Shown here in pieces: positions 21,701 through 34,800 of a stretch of DNA of 64,000 bases. The notes beneath the pieces are model-generated. The model saw only the letters and a program-made list of their open reading frames with translations. It had not been told where the DNA came from and searched no databases. A program made the position numbers and the translations under genes. Origin of the DNA: Pterobdella sp. o SKG-2022 (lineage: Eukaryota; Annelida; Clitellata; Hirudinida; Piscicolidae); the NCBI GenBank assembly GCA_964035795.1, contig OZ038320.1, positions 29,111,855-29,175,854 of the forward strand, given 5' to 3'. Positions within the stretch are counted from its first letter, which is position 1; each line of letters begins with the position of its first letter.

Positions 21701-23386
21701 TTGAACTTGAATTTGAAATATTCTAATAGAATAGTTGAAAACAACTTTTGTAGACCACATATTTGTCAGAGTAGGTATCAAAACGATAAAACAAAACTGC
21801 AAAAATATTAAAGATAAATGAATTCAAACATTCAGGTTCTCACGTCAATTGTATAATCTTGTTGGTCACAAGTATTAATATATCGACTGAATTCAACGGC
21901 AATGAAACCATCTTCTCTAGTTGATATTTTATGTAGCTGGTAGTTTTTTTGCTCGTCTGTTTTGATGTTACCATAGTTGTCCGTGTGTGTATCCTTGGTT
22001 GGGGAGAATTCAGATTTGAAGAGTTTATTTTAGAACAAACATATTTTTGGTACGTTTAGTTTCCTGCTTTTGGTTTATAAGTTTCATAAGTTATCTGTTT
22101 TTTTATTATGGTTTTTTAAAACTAACATAATCCTTCAAAATGAAAACAATTTTCAAAGTTCATTCGAGTTTGCGAAGCTTTTCATAAGTCAAACTCAAAT
22201 CATCAAGTATTCTAAATAAGTTTTATTTGTTTGATAAAAACTCATAATCTCCGATTGGACAAATATCTCGAAATTTATTAAAGAAGCTGTCCAATAAGGA
22301 GTTGTGTGAATTTAATGGCTTGTTTGCTCAAAATTAAACGTCAATAAAGTTTTTATATTGCTAAGAACCATCATGAGGATTTGGAATTAGCTGTCGACAG
22401 GATCATTAGGGTAATATAGAATTTAAACTTAATCGATGGAGTCAGAAAGCTTTATTTAAAAGTTCTATATTAAAAATCATTGCTGGAAACCAATTTATAT
22501 TGAATTTGAAGTTTTAAATTGAATTTAAATTGTATTTTTTTGAGTTCAAGGATTTTGACTTTTGAAATATTTTGAAAATAATTTTGAATAAAATTTACTA
22601 AAACCGAAAAAGATAATAAAACTCAAAATTTAAATTGCAAAATTGTTCCTAAAGTCGACAATAAATTACTTTATCAACTTTATTTCATTTAATTCATCAA
22701 ATCTCAATAAAACACACTACTAATGATAATAATTTAAGCTATGTTGAGTACACTTTAAAATTAAGATATTTCACCTGAAAATGCTCGACTCCTTGGAGGT
22801 CATGCCACAGAACAACGAAATCTGCATTTGTCACTTCACCATGCCCAGAAAACCCAATGCCCAGAGTCATCTCGTTTGGCAGTTTAGCATTAACTTTGAA
22901 GAATATCTTTTTAGCTGCATCGTTGGAGTTTGTGTTAATTTGGAGTTTTTCTTTTTCTTTATCTTCCACGTACCATTCAATAAAGATGTTTTCGTTGACT
23001 TTCACTTCGTATTCATATTTTATTTTTGGTTCAGAGTTATAGAAGTTTTTCTACAATTTTATGAGTAAGTTTTATTTTAATTAATGCTTTGATTAGTTTT
23101 ATTTTTATGCAACGGTTTCAATACCCTGAACGAGTTAGCGCTTTATGACATTCTTGGAAGCGCTATAATTATTGAAAACCATATTTCACACTATGTAAGC
23201 ATTTATATCATTAAAAAGTACGATAAGATTATAATTTAGCTCATCCAATCATCAAACACTCACACTGTGCCTGAATAGCTTCTTGATGTGGGGAACCCAT
23301 TGGGTTTCACCATAATGCCCATTGATATCATTGGAAGCCCAGACTTTAAAGAGAAAGAATAGACTTAACACCTTGATAACCAACAT
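18728..23386 (-). CDS. Tbh: Tyramine/dopamine beta-hydroxylase, full length, 13 exons
   Basis: Copper monooxygenase that hydroxylates the beta carbon of tyramine (octopamine synthesis in protostomes) or dopamine, in secretory vesicles. Exons: 23264-23386, 22775-23050, 21844-21993, 21342-21509, 21164-21283, 20797-20949, 20458-20560, 19985-20151, 19580-19762, 19261-19320, 19070-19197, 18861-19014, 18728-18799; 618 residues, all phases agree, near human DBH (617). Signal peptide 1-18 (MLVIKVLSLFFLFKVWAS), DOMON about 45-200, then both monooxygenase lobes. Copper ligands present: HH at 293-294 (LVHHIEVF), His 356 (VQLHYNNP), His 435 and 437 (QLHTHLTG), Met 510 (SDEMCVNYIHYYP). ELGLEYTDKM and PLSMQCNRSDGTRFEG are as in protostome Tbh, so octopamine synthesis is favoured; substrate choice cannot be read from sequence. 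Expected catalytically competent. Exon 10 (60 bases) and intron 10 (63 bases) are short. Confidence 0.96.
22515..22645. repeat. Short AT-rich inverted repeat in Tbh intron 2
   Basis: The left segment near 22515-22543 (AATTTAAATTG...TTTGAGTT) is mirrored by the right segment near 22618-22645 (AACTCAAAATTTAAATTGC). Arms are about 25 bases with roughly 70 bases between. In DNA this AT-rich, such a pair may arise by chance. Confidence 0.35.
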
Positions 23387-23704
23387 CGTAGTTCGGGTTA
23401 CCAAGTTGCATCGGAGATTTACGTTGTATATATAGGAGAAGGTGCTATGAATTCAATGTATGACGTTTTCAATGTTTATTTAAGTCTAATGTTTTATACA
23501 AACGAAATAAAAATTGTACGTTTAGGCTGTGAGTATGTGAGTTTTAGAAGCTTTTTCATTTGTTTAAGAGCAACTTTTTGACGATTTCTAAAAGAAATTT
23601 GCAAATTTTTTGATAATAAGGTTCGAATATAACTGCTTTGATAAGTTTGAAAGCTATGTTAAATTAAAAAAGGCTAAAAAATTAATGATTTTCAAAATAT
23701 TAGT

Positions 23705-26186
23705 TTATGATTTTAATAAATAAATTTTAAAACTACCATTGATTTCTGTGGGAGAATTTCCAAACAGTTTAGTCATCTCTGCGATTTCTTCCTCCTCCAA
23801 GCCATCCTCCTTATTCCTCAATAGGTCCGCTAGGTCTTCCATCTCTATCACTCCTTTGCCATCTTTGTCGATGTAACTTTGATGTGTGTGTTATTTTAAT
23901 GGAAATAAAATTAAGATAGCAAATTGAGTTTTTATTGATAAACACCAAAAAAACGATGTAAAGCAATTTCGTAAAATTATTTATTTTTTACTAATAAAAT
24001 TTGTTTCTTAAACTCAAACTAATCTTTTTAAATTCGAACCTCAATGCTTCTTGTAGGCTTCTGATAATCTCTGTTTCCGAACTCAACCCTCTCATTCCTA
24101 GCTGCCTCACAAACTCTTCAAACTTCATACAACCAGTTTCTGATTAAGCATTAAACTCAAGTCTTATAAATATTCATATTTTTTAAATTAAATATGACAG
24201 TTGAATGAATATAAAGTAGGTACCATCCAAATGGCTGGAAGATAGCATTTCTTGCACCTCGTTTTCAGTGGGAATTTGACCGGCCAATCTTAATGCACTT
24301 CCAAATTCATGAGCGGGAATCGAATTCAGTCCATTCAAGTCAAACTCAGTAAAAGCATCTTTAATATCTTAAAAGAGAAATAACTTTAATACTCATTTTT
24401 TGTTCCGTGTGATTAGCTTATAATGATTATGTTTGTTGAAGTTTTATATATATGAAAATTGTTGCTAAAACAAAGTTAGTGTATTTTAGCTGTATTTTGG
24501 ATTTTTCTTATTGTTTTAATGATAATCTTTTGAATTATTCAAAATGGGTCACTATCAACGTTGGTAGTTGATGGAATATGAAAGTTGTACAGAGTATTGA
24601 AGTAATTTTTTGGTTCCTGTTTACTCAGTTCTTTAATAATTTATTTTTAAAATATTTGCTCCAAGTTTGAAATTTAAAATAATTTGCTACAATTAAGTTT
24701 TTTAATGGATTAAGTCTGAATAGATTAGAGTTTAGTAAAAGAGTTAGGCTTTTAAGGTCAGAATTTCAGAGTTGGGCTTTAGGATACGCATAAGGGTTGT
24801 AGAGTTAAACTTGAGATTGAAGTTCGAAGGTAGGGCTTTTAGGGTTAGGGTTTTATAATTTGAAGTTTTTAGTTTTTTGGTTGAAAGACTAAGGTGAGAG
24901 TTAGAACTGAAGTTTTAAATTAAGTGTTGAAACAATGTTAAGTTTGTTAAATAAATTGGAATAAAACAAGTCAGAGTTTCTTGATATAGAAAAGTTTGAA
25001 GTTACAAAAGCTAATTTTTTATTTTTTCAAGGTGCAATTGTAATACTTATATAAATTCATTTTCTTTTTGTACTGGTTTTATGTAATGATTTTAAATTTT
25101 AGAGTTATGGTACAAACCTAAACTTAACCGTCTAATATCTCTTTTAAAAGCTTCATCCTACATCGTAAAACCTTACTCGTCATCCTAAAACTCTGAAAAT
25201 CTAACTCATACTCTAAAACCGTAACACTACAACCCTAACCCTGAGTCCTTAACCTTGAAATTTAAATTCCAATACAAAATCCATAATCCTAAAAATTTAA
25301 CCCCACTTTAAAATCCCATATTTTGAGGCCCTAGAACCTCATTCTTGATGTTTTCATTAAAAGCTCTTAGCTTCCACCTCTGTGACCCTAATGGTAAAAC
25401 CTTAAACCTGAAACCTTAACTTTGAAACCATAAACCTGAAACTCTAAGTCTAAATTCTAAACCTAACTTTTAACTCTAAAACTTCAGCTTTGAACCCCTT
25501 ACCTTGAACCTCTCACCTTAAATTCCTAATCTAACTTTAACCTTAACATTTTAATATAAAATCCTTGACTCTGAAGCTCTAACTTCTAAACCCTAACTAT
25601 ACAAAGTTGATCCCATTCAAGTACAACGTGTCTTGCACATGAAAATTGAATTGAAAACAACCTCGTATATTCAAAAATCATGAATACTTCAGTTCAAAAA
25701 CCATGAAAACTGACTGTTCATTTGTTTTTCAGTCCAGTTGTATTGCTTCATGATGTTTTTGTCGTTGTTCTCTGATTGTTCCTTACTGACTTCGCTCTGT
25801 GCAGAAATCTCAGACCTCTCCATCATTTCATTCTGCTCACTCTAGCAAGTTTATCAAAATTTTTATTTATTCTCATCTATGTTAAAAAATTTAAATGAAC
25901 TTATTTGTGTTTAGTTAATATGAATTGGAATATACTATTTAGTAGATTAAATACATAGAGGCTAACTACATAGTTAGTTACACTCAATAACTTGCATGAT
26001 TTTAATAGTTTCTTCACATTCTAATTATAATAATAGCTTAAAATTCATTCGTTCTTTAATTTATATTCACAAAAATTAAATTTTTTCTTCGACATTTGAA
26101 TAAAACCGATTCAAAAACTAAAAGATTCGACCAGACTAGGTGGAAACAATGCTCACCTTGCTCTTGTAAGTTATCCGAACTTCCAT
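23705..26186 (-). CDS. Calmodulin-superfamily EF-hand protein (possibly DRC8/EFCAB2-like)
   Basis: About 190 residues from five phase-consistent exons: 26157-26186, 25715-25841, 24224-24367, 24040-24139, 23705-23876. A polar Ser/Glu-rich N-terminus precedes IKDAFTEFDLNGLNSIPAHE, a first EF-hand weak at loop position 5. The second is degenerate (HLDETGCMKFEEF), the third nearly canonical (DKDGKGVIEMED). A fourth is not recognisable: after EEEEIAEMTKLFGNSPTEIN the frame soon stops. Overall order resembles calmodulin, centrin and the axonemal protein DRC8/EFCAB2; the spacing fits the last somewhat best, but I cannot settle it. A possible donor (GGTAGT) just before the stop leaves room for an alternative C-terminus. 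It lies 318 bases upstream of Tbh on the same strand. Intron 2 (24368-25714) holds a telomere-like repeat block. Confidence 0.8.
24750..25605. repeat. Degenerate telomere-like minisatellite in two opposed blocks
   Basis: Around 24750-24910 the plus strand has variants of TTAGGGTTTAGAGTT, including GGGTTAGGGTTTTA near 24840. Around 25130-25605 the plus strand has the complementary type, with CAACCCTAACCCTGAG near 25230 and many AACCTTAACCTGAAAC variants. The two blocks therefore face each other across about 200 bases of unique DNA. The units are too diverged for an exact period. It lies inside intron 2 of the EF-hand gene. Confidence 0.65.
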
Positions 26187-28576
26187 TTTGTATTAACGAG
26201 TTTTTTCACACTGAATATATTTAAAAACTAAAAAACCACGAAGGTTTTTTTGGATGAATATATTTATCGAGCTTTTTGTTTACACTGGCTGTATCCATGA
26301 CCCGATTGATCCATTAGGTTTGTTTCGTTTGATTTATATTTGATATGTTTAATCATTAGCTGTTAATTAACAACATCAAATTAAGATTCATGTGGTTACA
26401 TTCTTTATTTTGAATACAATTTAAGTTTTTATCTATGAGTTAAACTTTTTTTCAAAAGTTTCTAATGAAGGTTTTTGTGTTGTATCAATTACAAAGTATT
26501 TTTCTTCCCGAAACCACTGCAAAACTGATTTGCCAAACCATTTTCTACCGTATTATCTACTGAAAAAATCATTTTGAATTCCATTTTTGAATCTTTTTAG
26601 ATTAAAGATTATGAAATAACACAAATGATGTTCGCTTAAGTTAAAGAAGCAGCTGAGGTAAATATAATTCGATAAAGAGGCATAATTTTTGAAAAAGTAA
26701 TAAAACACGTAACTGAATTTTGTTTATTATTCGAAGAAGAGAATTTAAAAACGAAGGTACTAAAATTCAAAAAAATTAGTAGCTTTTAACAATTTTTAAG
26801 ATGTCATAATCAATTAGTTTAAATAAACGGAGAATAAATAACAATGATGAATGAAGCACTAAAGTTACGCATCATTTAATATAAGGCTGGCCTAGATGCC
26901 ATTGAAATATATGGTGTAGAAAATCATGAAGCCACTGTAAAAAGTGCTGTTGAGACATCTATCTCATTAGCATTATACCTTCTTTGATCAAATATTTTCA
27001 AATATACGATCAACTATGAAAAAATCAAACAAAATAAATATATAAACAAATATAATATAATTAAATACAATAAAAAAGTTAATACAAAACTACTATTAAA
27101 TACAATTGTACTAAAACTAAAAATATTCTTATAACGTCTAACCCATCGTAAAACAAAGAATTGTACAAATTAATATATAATAGAAAAAAAAGAAAAATTA
27201 ATAAGTGAATAAAAATATATATTATATAGGTAATAATAGTCTTTAAACTACGAATAATGATACCATATAAGATAATACTTAACGCTTATGTACAGCTATT
27301 TTCTTCATAAAATAATGCAAATACTCAAGTAATATAATCTTCCGAAGCATTTACCGTGCCAAAGCTGGGGATCTATTTTTAGTGTGGGTTGGATTTGAAG
27401 ATTGAAATATCAATTATTAAGAAGTGTTATTGACCTAGGAAATAATATAACTGATATTAAACTATACTGAACATTTGAATATTGTATGAAAAATAAATAA
27501 GATCAAAATGTTAAATATTATATTATAAAGTAAAATATCAATTTTTTCGAAGTCAATTATTTTTGGCACTTATCTAAGGAGTTTTAAAACTTCAATATAC
27601 ATACATACATACATAAACAAACTATCTGTAATATTCACTGATACCCATTGATAATTATAGAAGTACAAATAATACATCAAACACTACAATTATTGTTGTA
27701 TGTTATGTTGGTTGGCGCAGCAAGATAGTGAAAATTTATTGAAATTTTGATGATTACTTAAAATTTGAAGTGAAGTTCAATCTGAACAAATACATCGGGG
27801 TATTTATTATATAAAGAAAATCCATGGTGTCATTTTTAATATTAGTGTTATTAACACATATATTTTTTGTTCTGAAATAAGTAGACACATTTTCAGGGTA
27901 TTATCTTCTACATGGTGTGTTTAGCTTAAAACTTTGGATTTGGTTGGAGTCTTGATAGGTGGCCATTACTAAATATCAAACATCATTTCAATAGGTCCAA
28001 ACCATATATATTAGAACAATTTCACCTACAATATATCAAATAAAATGAAAAGATCTAATAGAAAATTCTCTACAATGACAATTAATTCTAACAAAAATAA
28101 TACTACAAAACAACAAAAGATAGTTGTACTCAACATTGACGCATTTCATCTATATCTTTTGATACCATTGAATATACATAATAACAGAGACTGATGAAAT
28201 ATTCGGTTTAAAACACAACATTGTTGGGATGAAGTTGACATTATTGCATTCTGGTTTGATCTTCCAAGCATGAAAAGTCTACTAGGAACTTAAAGATTCA
28301 ATTGTAGCATTCAGGGTTTGATTGCTAAATGTGTTTTAATTAGCCTGTGTTGTTTTGACATGTGGTTTTAAACCGTGGATTGATTTCATAAGATTTGCCT
28401 TGATGAGAAAGCTTTTAAAAACATATTAAGAATTATTATAGTCAGTATAAAAGCACAGATGTAGACTCAATAACAGACCATTATGTTACGGAAGGCAAAA
28501 TTGAAGGTTCCGTTGAAGGCACGCATTCGGGTTTCTAGGCACATAGCTCAAGGATTCGTATTTTTTATAGCATGAT
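26187..28576. other. Intergenic region between EF-hand and FGF genes
   Basis: Very AT-rich. It should hold the EF-hand gene promoter and the FGF 3' UTR. There is a short CATACATACATACATA run near 27598. No open frame or recognisable element was found. Confidence 0.5.
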
Positions 28577-31500
28577 TTATTCGCTATTAATCATTCTTTG
28601 GTTTGGATAATGGTGAGACATTTTATGATAGAAATGTTTTTTAGAGCCCCCAACAGAAGGAAGATAGGTTTTGAGGAAGTAACTGCACTCTTTCCTCTTA
28701 TGGTTCCAGGGAAGAGACCTACCATCCGACTTGAAAGCTAGTCTCCAATTGGGGTGAGAAGCTAGAGAGATCTGGATGTAGAAGTTGCCCGGATGATGGT
28801 CTGTGAAACGACAATACATGCTGTTACCACGTCTCTGTTGGGTGGGACGTGTGGTATATGTATGTATTCATGTAGAAGGATTTATAAATGTTTGGGTATT
28901 TTAATAGTTAAGCGAAATAAGGTTTTATCTGATTCGACATATTTTAACAGAAGAAAAACTCAAAAAACAGTTTTTTCCTCAAATAAATAAAATACAGTCA
29001 AAATAACAGTTTTATTTTTTTGATTCCTTTGAAGAAAAAACAGTAAACGGTACAGAAAACTTTCATTCATTAGTATTATTATTAATATAAAAAAAATTAT
29101 TACTCTAGTTAAATTGACTATTACTATTATTATATTCGATCCCCTGAAAACTCATTATTATTATCTTCATTATTATTATTCTTATTATTATTTTTATTAT
29201 TCGACCTTCACATTTATGGGCATAATGATTGCGAAAGAGGGCTGCAACACACATACTAAGTGCCAACGTCAACCAAACTAATAATAGGTATAAACCATCA
29301 TTGATTTATCATGCAAAATAATGCACCAAGTCTTAAAAAATGCATTATCAAGAAAAGGTTTATGTTTCAACGTGGAAATCACTTGAAACCGCAGTGCCTT
29401 TCTTGCTTCAAGGAAATATTTATACATGAAATCACTTTTATATGTTATATTGTCTTGTTGAGTTGAAACACCACAGTTATCTTTTTTCCAATAAAAAACA
29501 ACGAGTTTTGAACTGAAGCATTGAAAATTACCATCGTAATGCTAATAGAATCAATAACTTGAATGTAATTGTTACTACAACTAACCATAACTGAATAAAC
29601 AGAATATATGAGTCTTCATAATAAAACCAATAATCCTTAGTTTGATTCAGTAGTGGAATCAACGGTTATAACGACAGGGGAGTCTTATACAAAGACATAT
29701 AAGGATGTATAAGGTTGGGTGAGTGTAAATGCAAAAGTTCTGATGGTGTTCACTGGAGATTTCGATCCACATTGCAGGACAGAAAAACTCATAAAAACTT
29801 ATGTTTCAGCTGCATATGAAACGGGATTTGAAACCATAGTAGTATTTAGCTTACTGAAACCATAGATTAGGGATGTTATTGATGCTTATTCAAGCCCATA
29901 TTTCATCGCACTGTCATCGTCGCATCGACATTCATCTTGCGAAAATCGATTAGCCTTACCTTTTAATATTGAACCATAAGTGAAACTTATTGATAATAAC
30001 AATAATTTTAAAAAGAATAAAAATAGCAATAATAACAAAAAGAAATAAAATAAATAATAATAATAATTTAAAAAAACTCAAATACTTGACAAAATTTTTA
30101 TACATAAAACATATATAAAAATATACATAAAATTAAATTAAATAAAGGCAATACATGAAGGTAACACATAATGGTAATTGCTACACAGGACAATGTAAAA
30201 ACCAATGACATATCGAGTTTCATATAAAACAATGCAGTGACAATCAAATCGGTGCTGATCATTGCTAATGATCGTTGCCAATCATCATTGCTAATGTGCT
30301 AATATGGCTGAATTCATCTTGTAGGAGTAATACTAAGTATTTGAAAGAAGCAGGTGGATGAAGTAAAAAGACCCTATTAGATATTATAAAAGGCATGGTA
30401 GTTGTTCAAAATAATTTTAAAAAGCTGCGGTGTTTTGTACGAGTTTAAAATATGTTTTCCATAGTAAATCATTTTAACGTAATTGTGTGTAATTGTAATA
30501 GTAATAAATAACCTCACAGACCAAACAGTGATAAATAAACGAAGTTTCCATGAAGGTTAGAATGTAGAAAATTTCACAATTTTAATTCAGATTTATTTGA
30601 TTCTTTTATTTAATGACGAAATTTTTAAATAGGTTTATTTTTTAAATAGGAACTAAAATTTTTTGATGAATACAACCATAGCATAATTCATTCAATAAAA
30701 AGAATAAAAAAGATATATGAGATGTTTTTAAAAAACAATCTTAATTATTGGAACACCATTATGAAGAATGATTGTATGAAGGAAATCACAAAATTATTGA
30801 TGGAGTTGAAAAAACAAAAAAAACAGAAACTTTGAGAGACTAATACGAAATAATTTTGGAATGTAATGAAGTATATAGTAGAAAGTGTGGTTAAACTAAC
30901 AGAATAAAAAAATAATAGCATCAACATTATTAGAAAATTTTAATATAAACAAAAAAAACAAAAAATAAAACTGCAATAATTAAAAACGGAAAAAATAATA
31001 ACAATCTAAATACAAAAATAACAAACAACCTCAAAAACAATACAAAAAAAATCAAAATAAAAAAAAATAATACTAAAAATAAATAATGAATAAATAAATA
31101 AACACAACACGCACTCCACACGCACTTCGCTTCTTCGACCATTTCCAGGAAGCCACCCAGGATTAAAGGACGACTAGCTTTTATATCAATATATATTTGC
31201 TACCATTATGTCTTTATTTTAATATATGGACTCTCAGTATGAATTTATCCCAATATAAATGCTATATCATATTATCGATTATTGCTATATCCCAATATGT
31301 ATGCTTTTATTATAGTTATACTTAAACATGGATGCTACCATAGGTTCATATATACATATATATGCTTTGATCACTATTATTAAAATAAATGCAGTGATGA
31401 ATATTTTCATTAAACATCATAGATATAAACTCAGTAATAATGATGTATATTAAATATCAAAGATAGAATGTGAATTATATTTTGATATATACATGATAAT

Positions 31501-31792
31501 GGTAATATTAAAATAGAACTTTGAAAAAATTTCATATTGATATGAGAGAATCAATGAATCTGTGCCAATAAATACAAGTAATTACATATTCATATAAAAA
31601 GTATACATTACCTGATCAAAATAGAGGAATAATAAATCTTATAATGAAGAATAAAAAATTCATTAAAATTTGTGAATATAATTCACAAGGCAATGATACG
31701 AGCTTTATAAAGATTCAATTAGTTTATTATTTTTATTATTATTTTTTATACTGTTATTTATATTATTATTTTTTTTTTTATACTTTAATTTA

Positions 31793-31862
<70 letters not shown>

Positions 31863-34800
31863 GGTATGCTGATTTGGTTGATATCAATGTTTCCAATATT
31901 TCATCAACACTTAATTATTTATAACGTTTTAATTGATTCTATTGTTTTTTTAACGCTCAACAAACACCAATAATATCTCAATAGCTAGCCCTAAAACCCA
32001 GTTACATATGAACATAAGAACTTCTCCAATACATCCAAAAGTTGATAGTATTCCCTCACAGTAAAGTCTTTAGAGGTAAGACTCATATGCCAATAAGCTA
32101 GTATTGAAATATCTTGAGATCTCATGATGGGGGCTGGTCTATTTAATAAAAACAATATTAGTAATAAGAATGATAATTAAGGTTTTTAAATGGATTTCTG
32201 CATGATGATATTAGTTATATCATTTTAACTTTGTATTACTATTATTACCAAGGTTAATAAGATATTTGTCAAATTTTTGAAGTTAAAAAATAAGTCAATA
32301 ATAAAATCATTGGAACGCACTAGAGTTCAGAAATGCTTTGTTAATGAACAAAGCTTTTCATAAATGACTAAAGTATTAACCAACGGATTGAGAATGTAAT
32401 AAATTCCAAAGGGGTTATTATACTCAAAACTCATTTGTATACATTAGAACTTTTATTTAACTATATTGAAAGCTTCAACCGCCTCTGATACATGTTTTTT
32501 TTATTAGAAAGTGCGCTATATAAACGTAAATAAATGAATTATACAACGGACACCTATATAAATAAGACACTATATAAATGTAAATAAATAAATATATTAT
32601 ACAATGGACACCGTTTGTCCTGTCACCTTCATTTCCCAGAATTCTTTTCAAGGAAATTTTAATGCCTATTTATTGCGTGTATGTGTTTTTTTAGTTTTTG
32701 TTTTATGTAATTTTTTCTATTTGAAGTACAACAATATATGTATATATTTCTAAAAAATTACTATATTTATTTTTATACGTTATTAAAAATTATAATTAAA
32801 CAAGTAAAAAAGTTCAATCAAAAGAATATGACGCATTAGCAACAATTCCAGACCATAAGTAAGAAAGGGCAGGATAAAGCTATTTTTGCAAAACATGAAC
32901 CCCTCATTGAAACGATTAATGAAATTTCTTAGCCATTAAGACTTCCATGCTTTCAATCAATTTCCAAGGCAAAATAGCATTAAGTCTAATGTTTAATGTT
33001 ATTTGCCTTTTTCTTATAACTTGTGATTGCTTGTGAGCATGGTCTTCAGAGATAGTTCAACGGGTATGAGAAATAAATTAACAGTGCTTTAATGATAATT
33101 GCGCTTCTTGATTTGTTTTAATGATTTTCAAAAATTTTAGAAGTTTTAATTGAAAACATTTATGTTTCAGAATATCTAAAATGGATTAATTGGCAAAAAT
33201 TTGAGTTATTATACAGTAGCAAGTATACTTAGAAGATGGGTTCTGAGGGGCTATAGGCCTGTTAAAATCACTAAATGGGATTTCTAAACTTTAAAAAATG
33301 TTTCAAAACTTTTTGAATGACTTTTCATGTTGGGTTATCAAAAAACTGATGTTGTAATAACAATTATTACAAAATAACATGAAACGTGAAAAACACGAAA
33401 AAATTATATTTTTGTAAAGTAAAAACTTGAAAATTTACTGCATTGTTTCTCTGAGATCCGAATCTTTTTTGCCGTGATTAGTTCATTAAAAAACCAACTA
33501 ATAATGAGAAAATCAATAAGAATAATAACAAAAAAAAACGAAAACAACAGCATCAACAAAAAAAAAATCAAAACAATAATAATGTTTTATTAAAAAAAAT
33601 TTTGATTAACTAATTTCTTGAGTTGTTCAGACCCCTTAATTCTGCACACTAATAGGTCAAACGTAGATTGAGACGAGGTATTCAGTAACCCTTAAAAGCT
33701 TGTCAGTTATAATTGGCCGTAATGATTTTTTGAAAAAACTATTATTTCAAGCCACAAAATCTTTAATGATTAAAGAAGATTTCGAAATATAAAATATCGA
33801 AGTATTAAACTAATTGAATAAGTTCATAATGAGAATCACATAAAGATCTTCAATGCCTCAATGGAACCTTTCTCTGCTTCTATCTTTAATCTTTACAGAT
33901 ATTATTAGGCATAGACGTTGACTTTAAAATCTGAATTTGTTAGAAAAAGTTTTCTAGCTGTTTAGATGATGCTCTTTTTGACACTTTTTTTGTTTCCTTC
34001 TTGTGCTAGAGATCTTCTGTTTTTCTTTTGATGAAGGTTTTATTTATTGCGGTGTTTGTTACATAAAAGCTTGATGATCTTGTATTTTTAGTCCAAACTT
34101 TCATTTTGATGCTTTTCATTCAGTTTGTGTTTTAAAGTTATTGGCAAATCAGCTTTGATTGCCTTTCACTATCTTACTGTAAGTAGAAGCCAACAAGCAA
34201 GCAAAATGCATGATGCAGTTTTTCAACCTATGCTTCAATGGGCATAACAAGCCTTAATGAATAAAAATATTTTTAATAATACATGACCTTCTATATAATC
34301 TGAATATATTCAATATACATTCTTCATAAACAAGAGTCGACCATCAAGTCGCTACTAATTGAAGCTTCGGTAGCACAACTGATGAGTTTCACCGGGCGCC
34401 ACTTGAGGTGAACAGCAAAAGTCTTTGAAAACTATATACAAAAAATATTAATGTGTAACTGTTTATTATATAAAAACCTGAAAACGTAATAAACTTCTTA
34501 AAATTGAGCATCAAAGACTTTTTGAGGCTGAATAGATCAAATAAAAAGTAGGCATTTTTGCAATTACAGAATAGTATTTTATTTGCTATGCTGAAATAAA
34601 TCTAAATTCCTAACAGTAACAAGGTTAAGCGAAATTTTGTTATGATGGATAGAAAATTTGAAAAATTAATAAAAATAAATCATCTATCTTTGAAGAAAAC
34701 ATCAGAGTATTAATATTAATTAGTATTGATTCAGTTTATAGTATCGTTTGAGCTGCTATTTTGACAATAATTCTTTCATCTTAGCTTTAAAATTGTTGTT

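Noticed and set aside
21690..21800. Possible extra Tbh exon containing FDTYSDKYVVYKS
   Set aside because: Its phase does not fit the preceding exon, and the true next exon (21342-21509, RGTTNLIGF) joins directly in frame.
34370..34430. Hammerhead-ribozyme-like core (CTGATGAG followed by a TTCACC/GGTGAA stem)
   Set aside because: The required GAAA after helix II is replaced by AGCAAAA and no cleavage-site helix pairs with the flanks.
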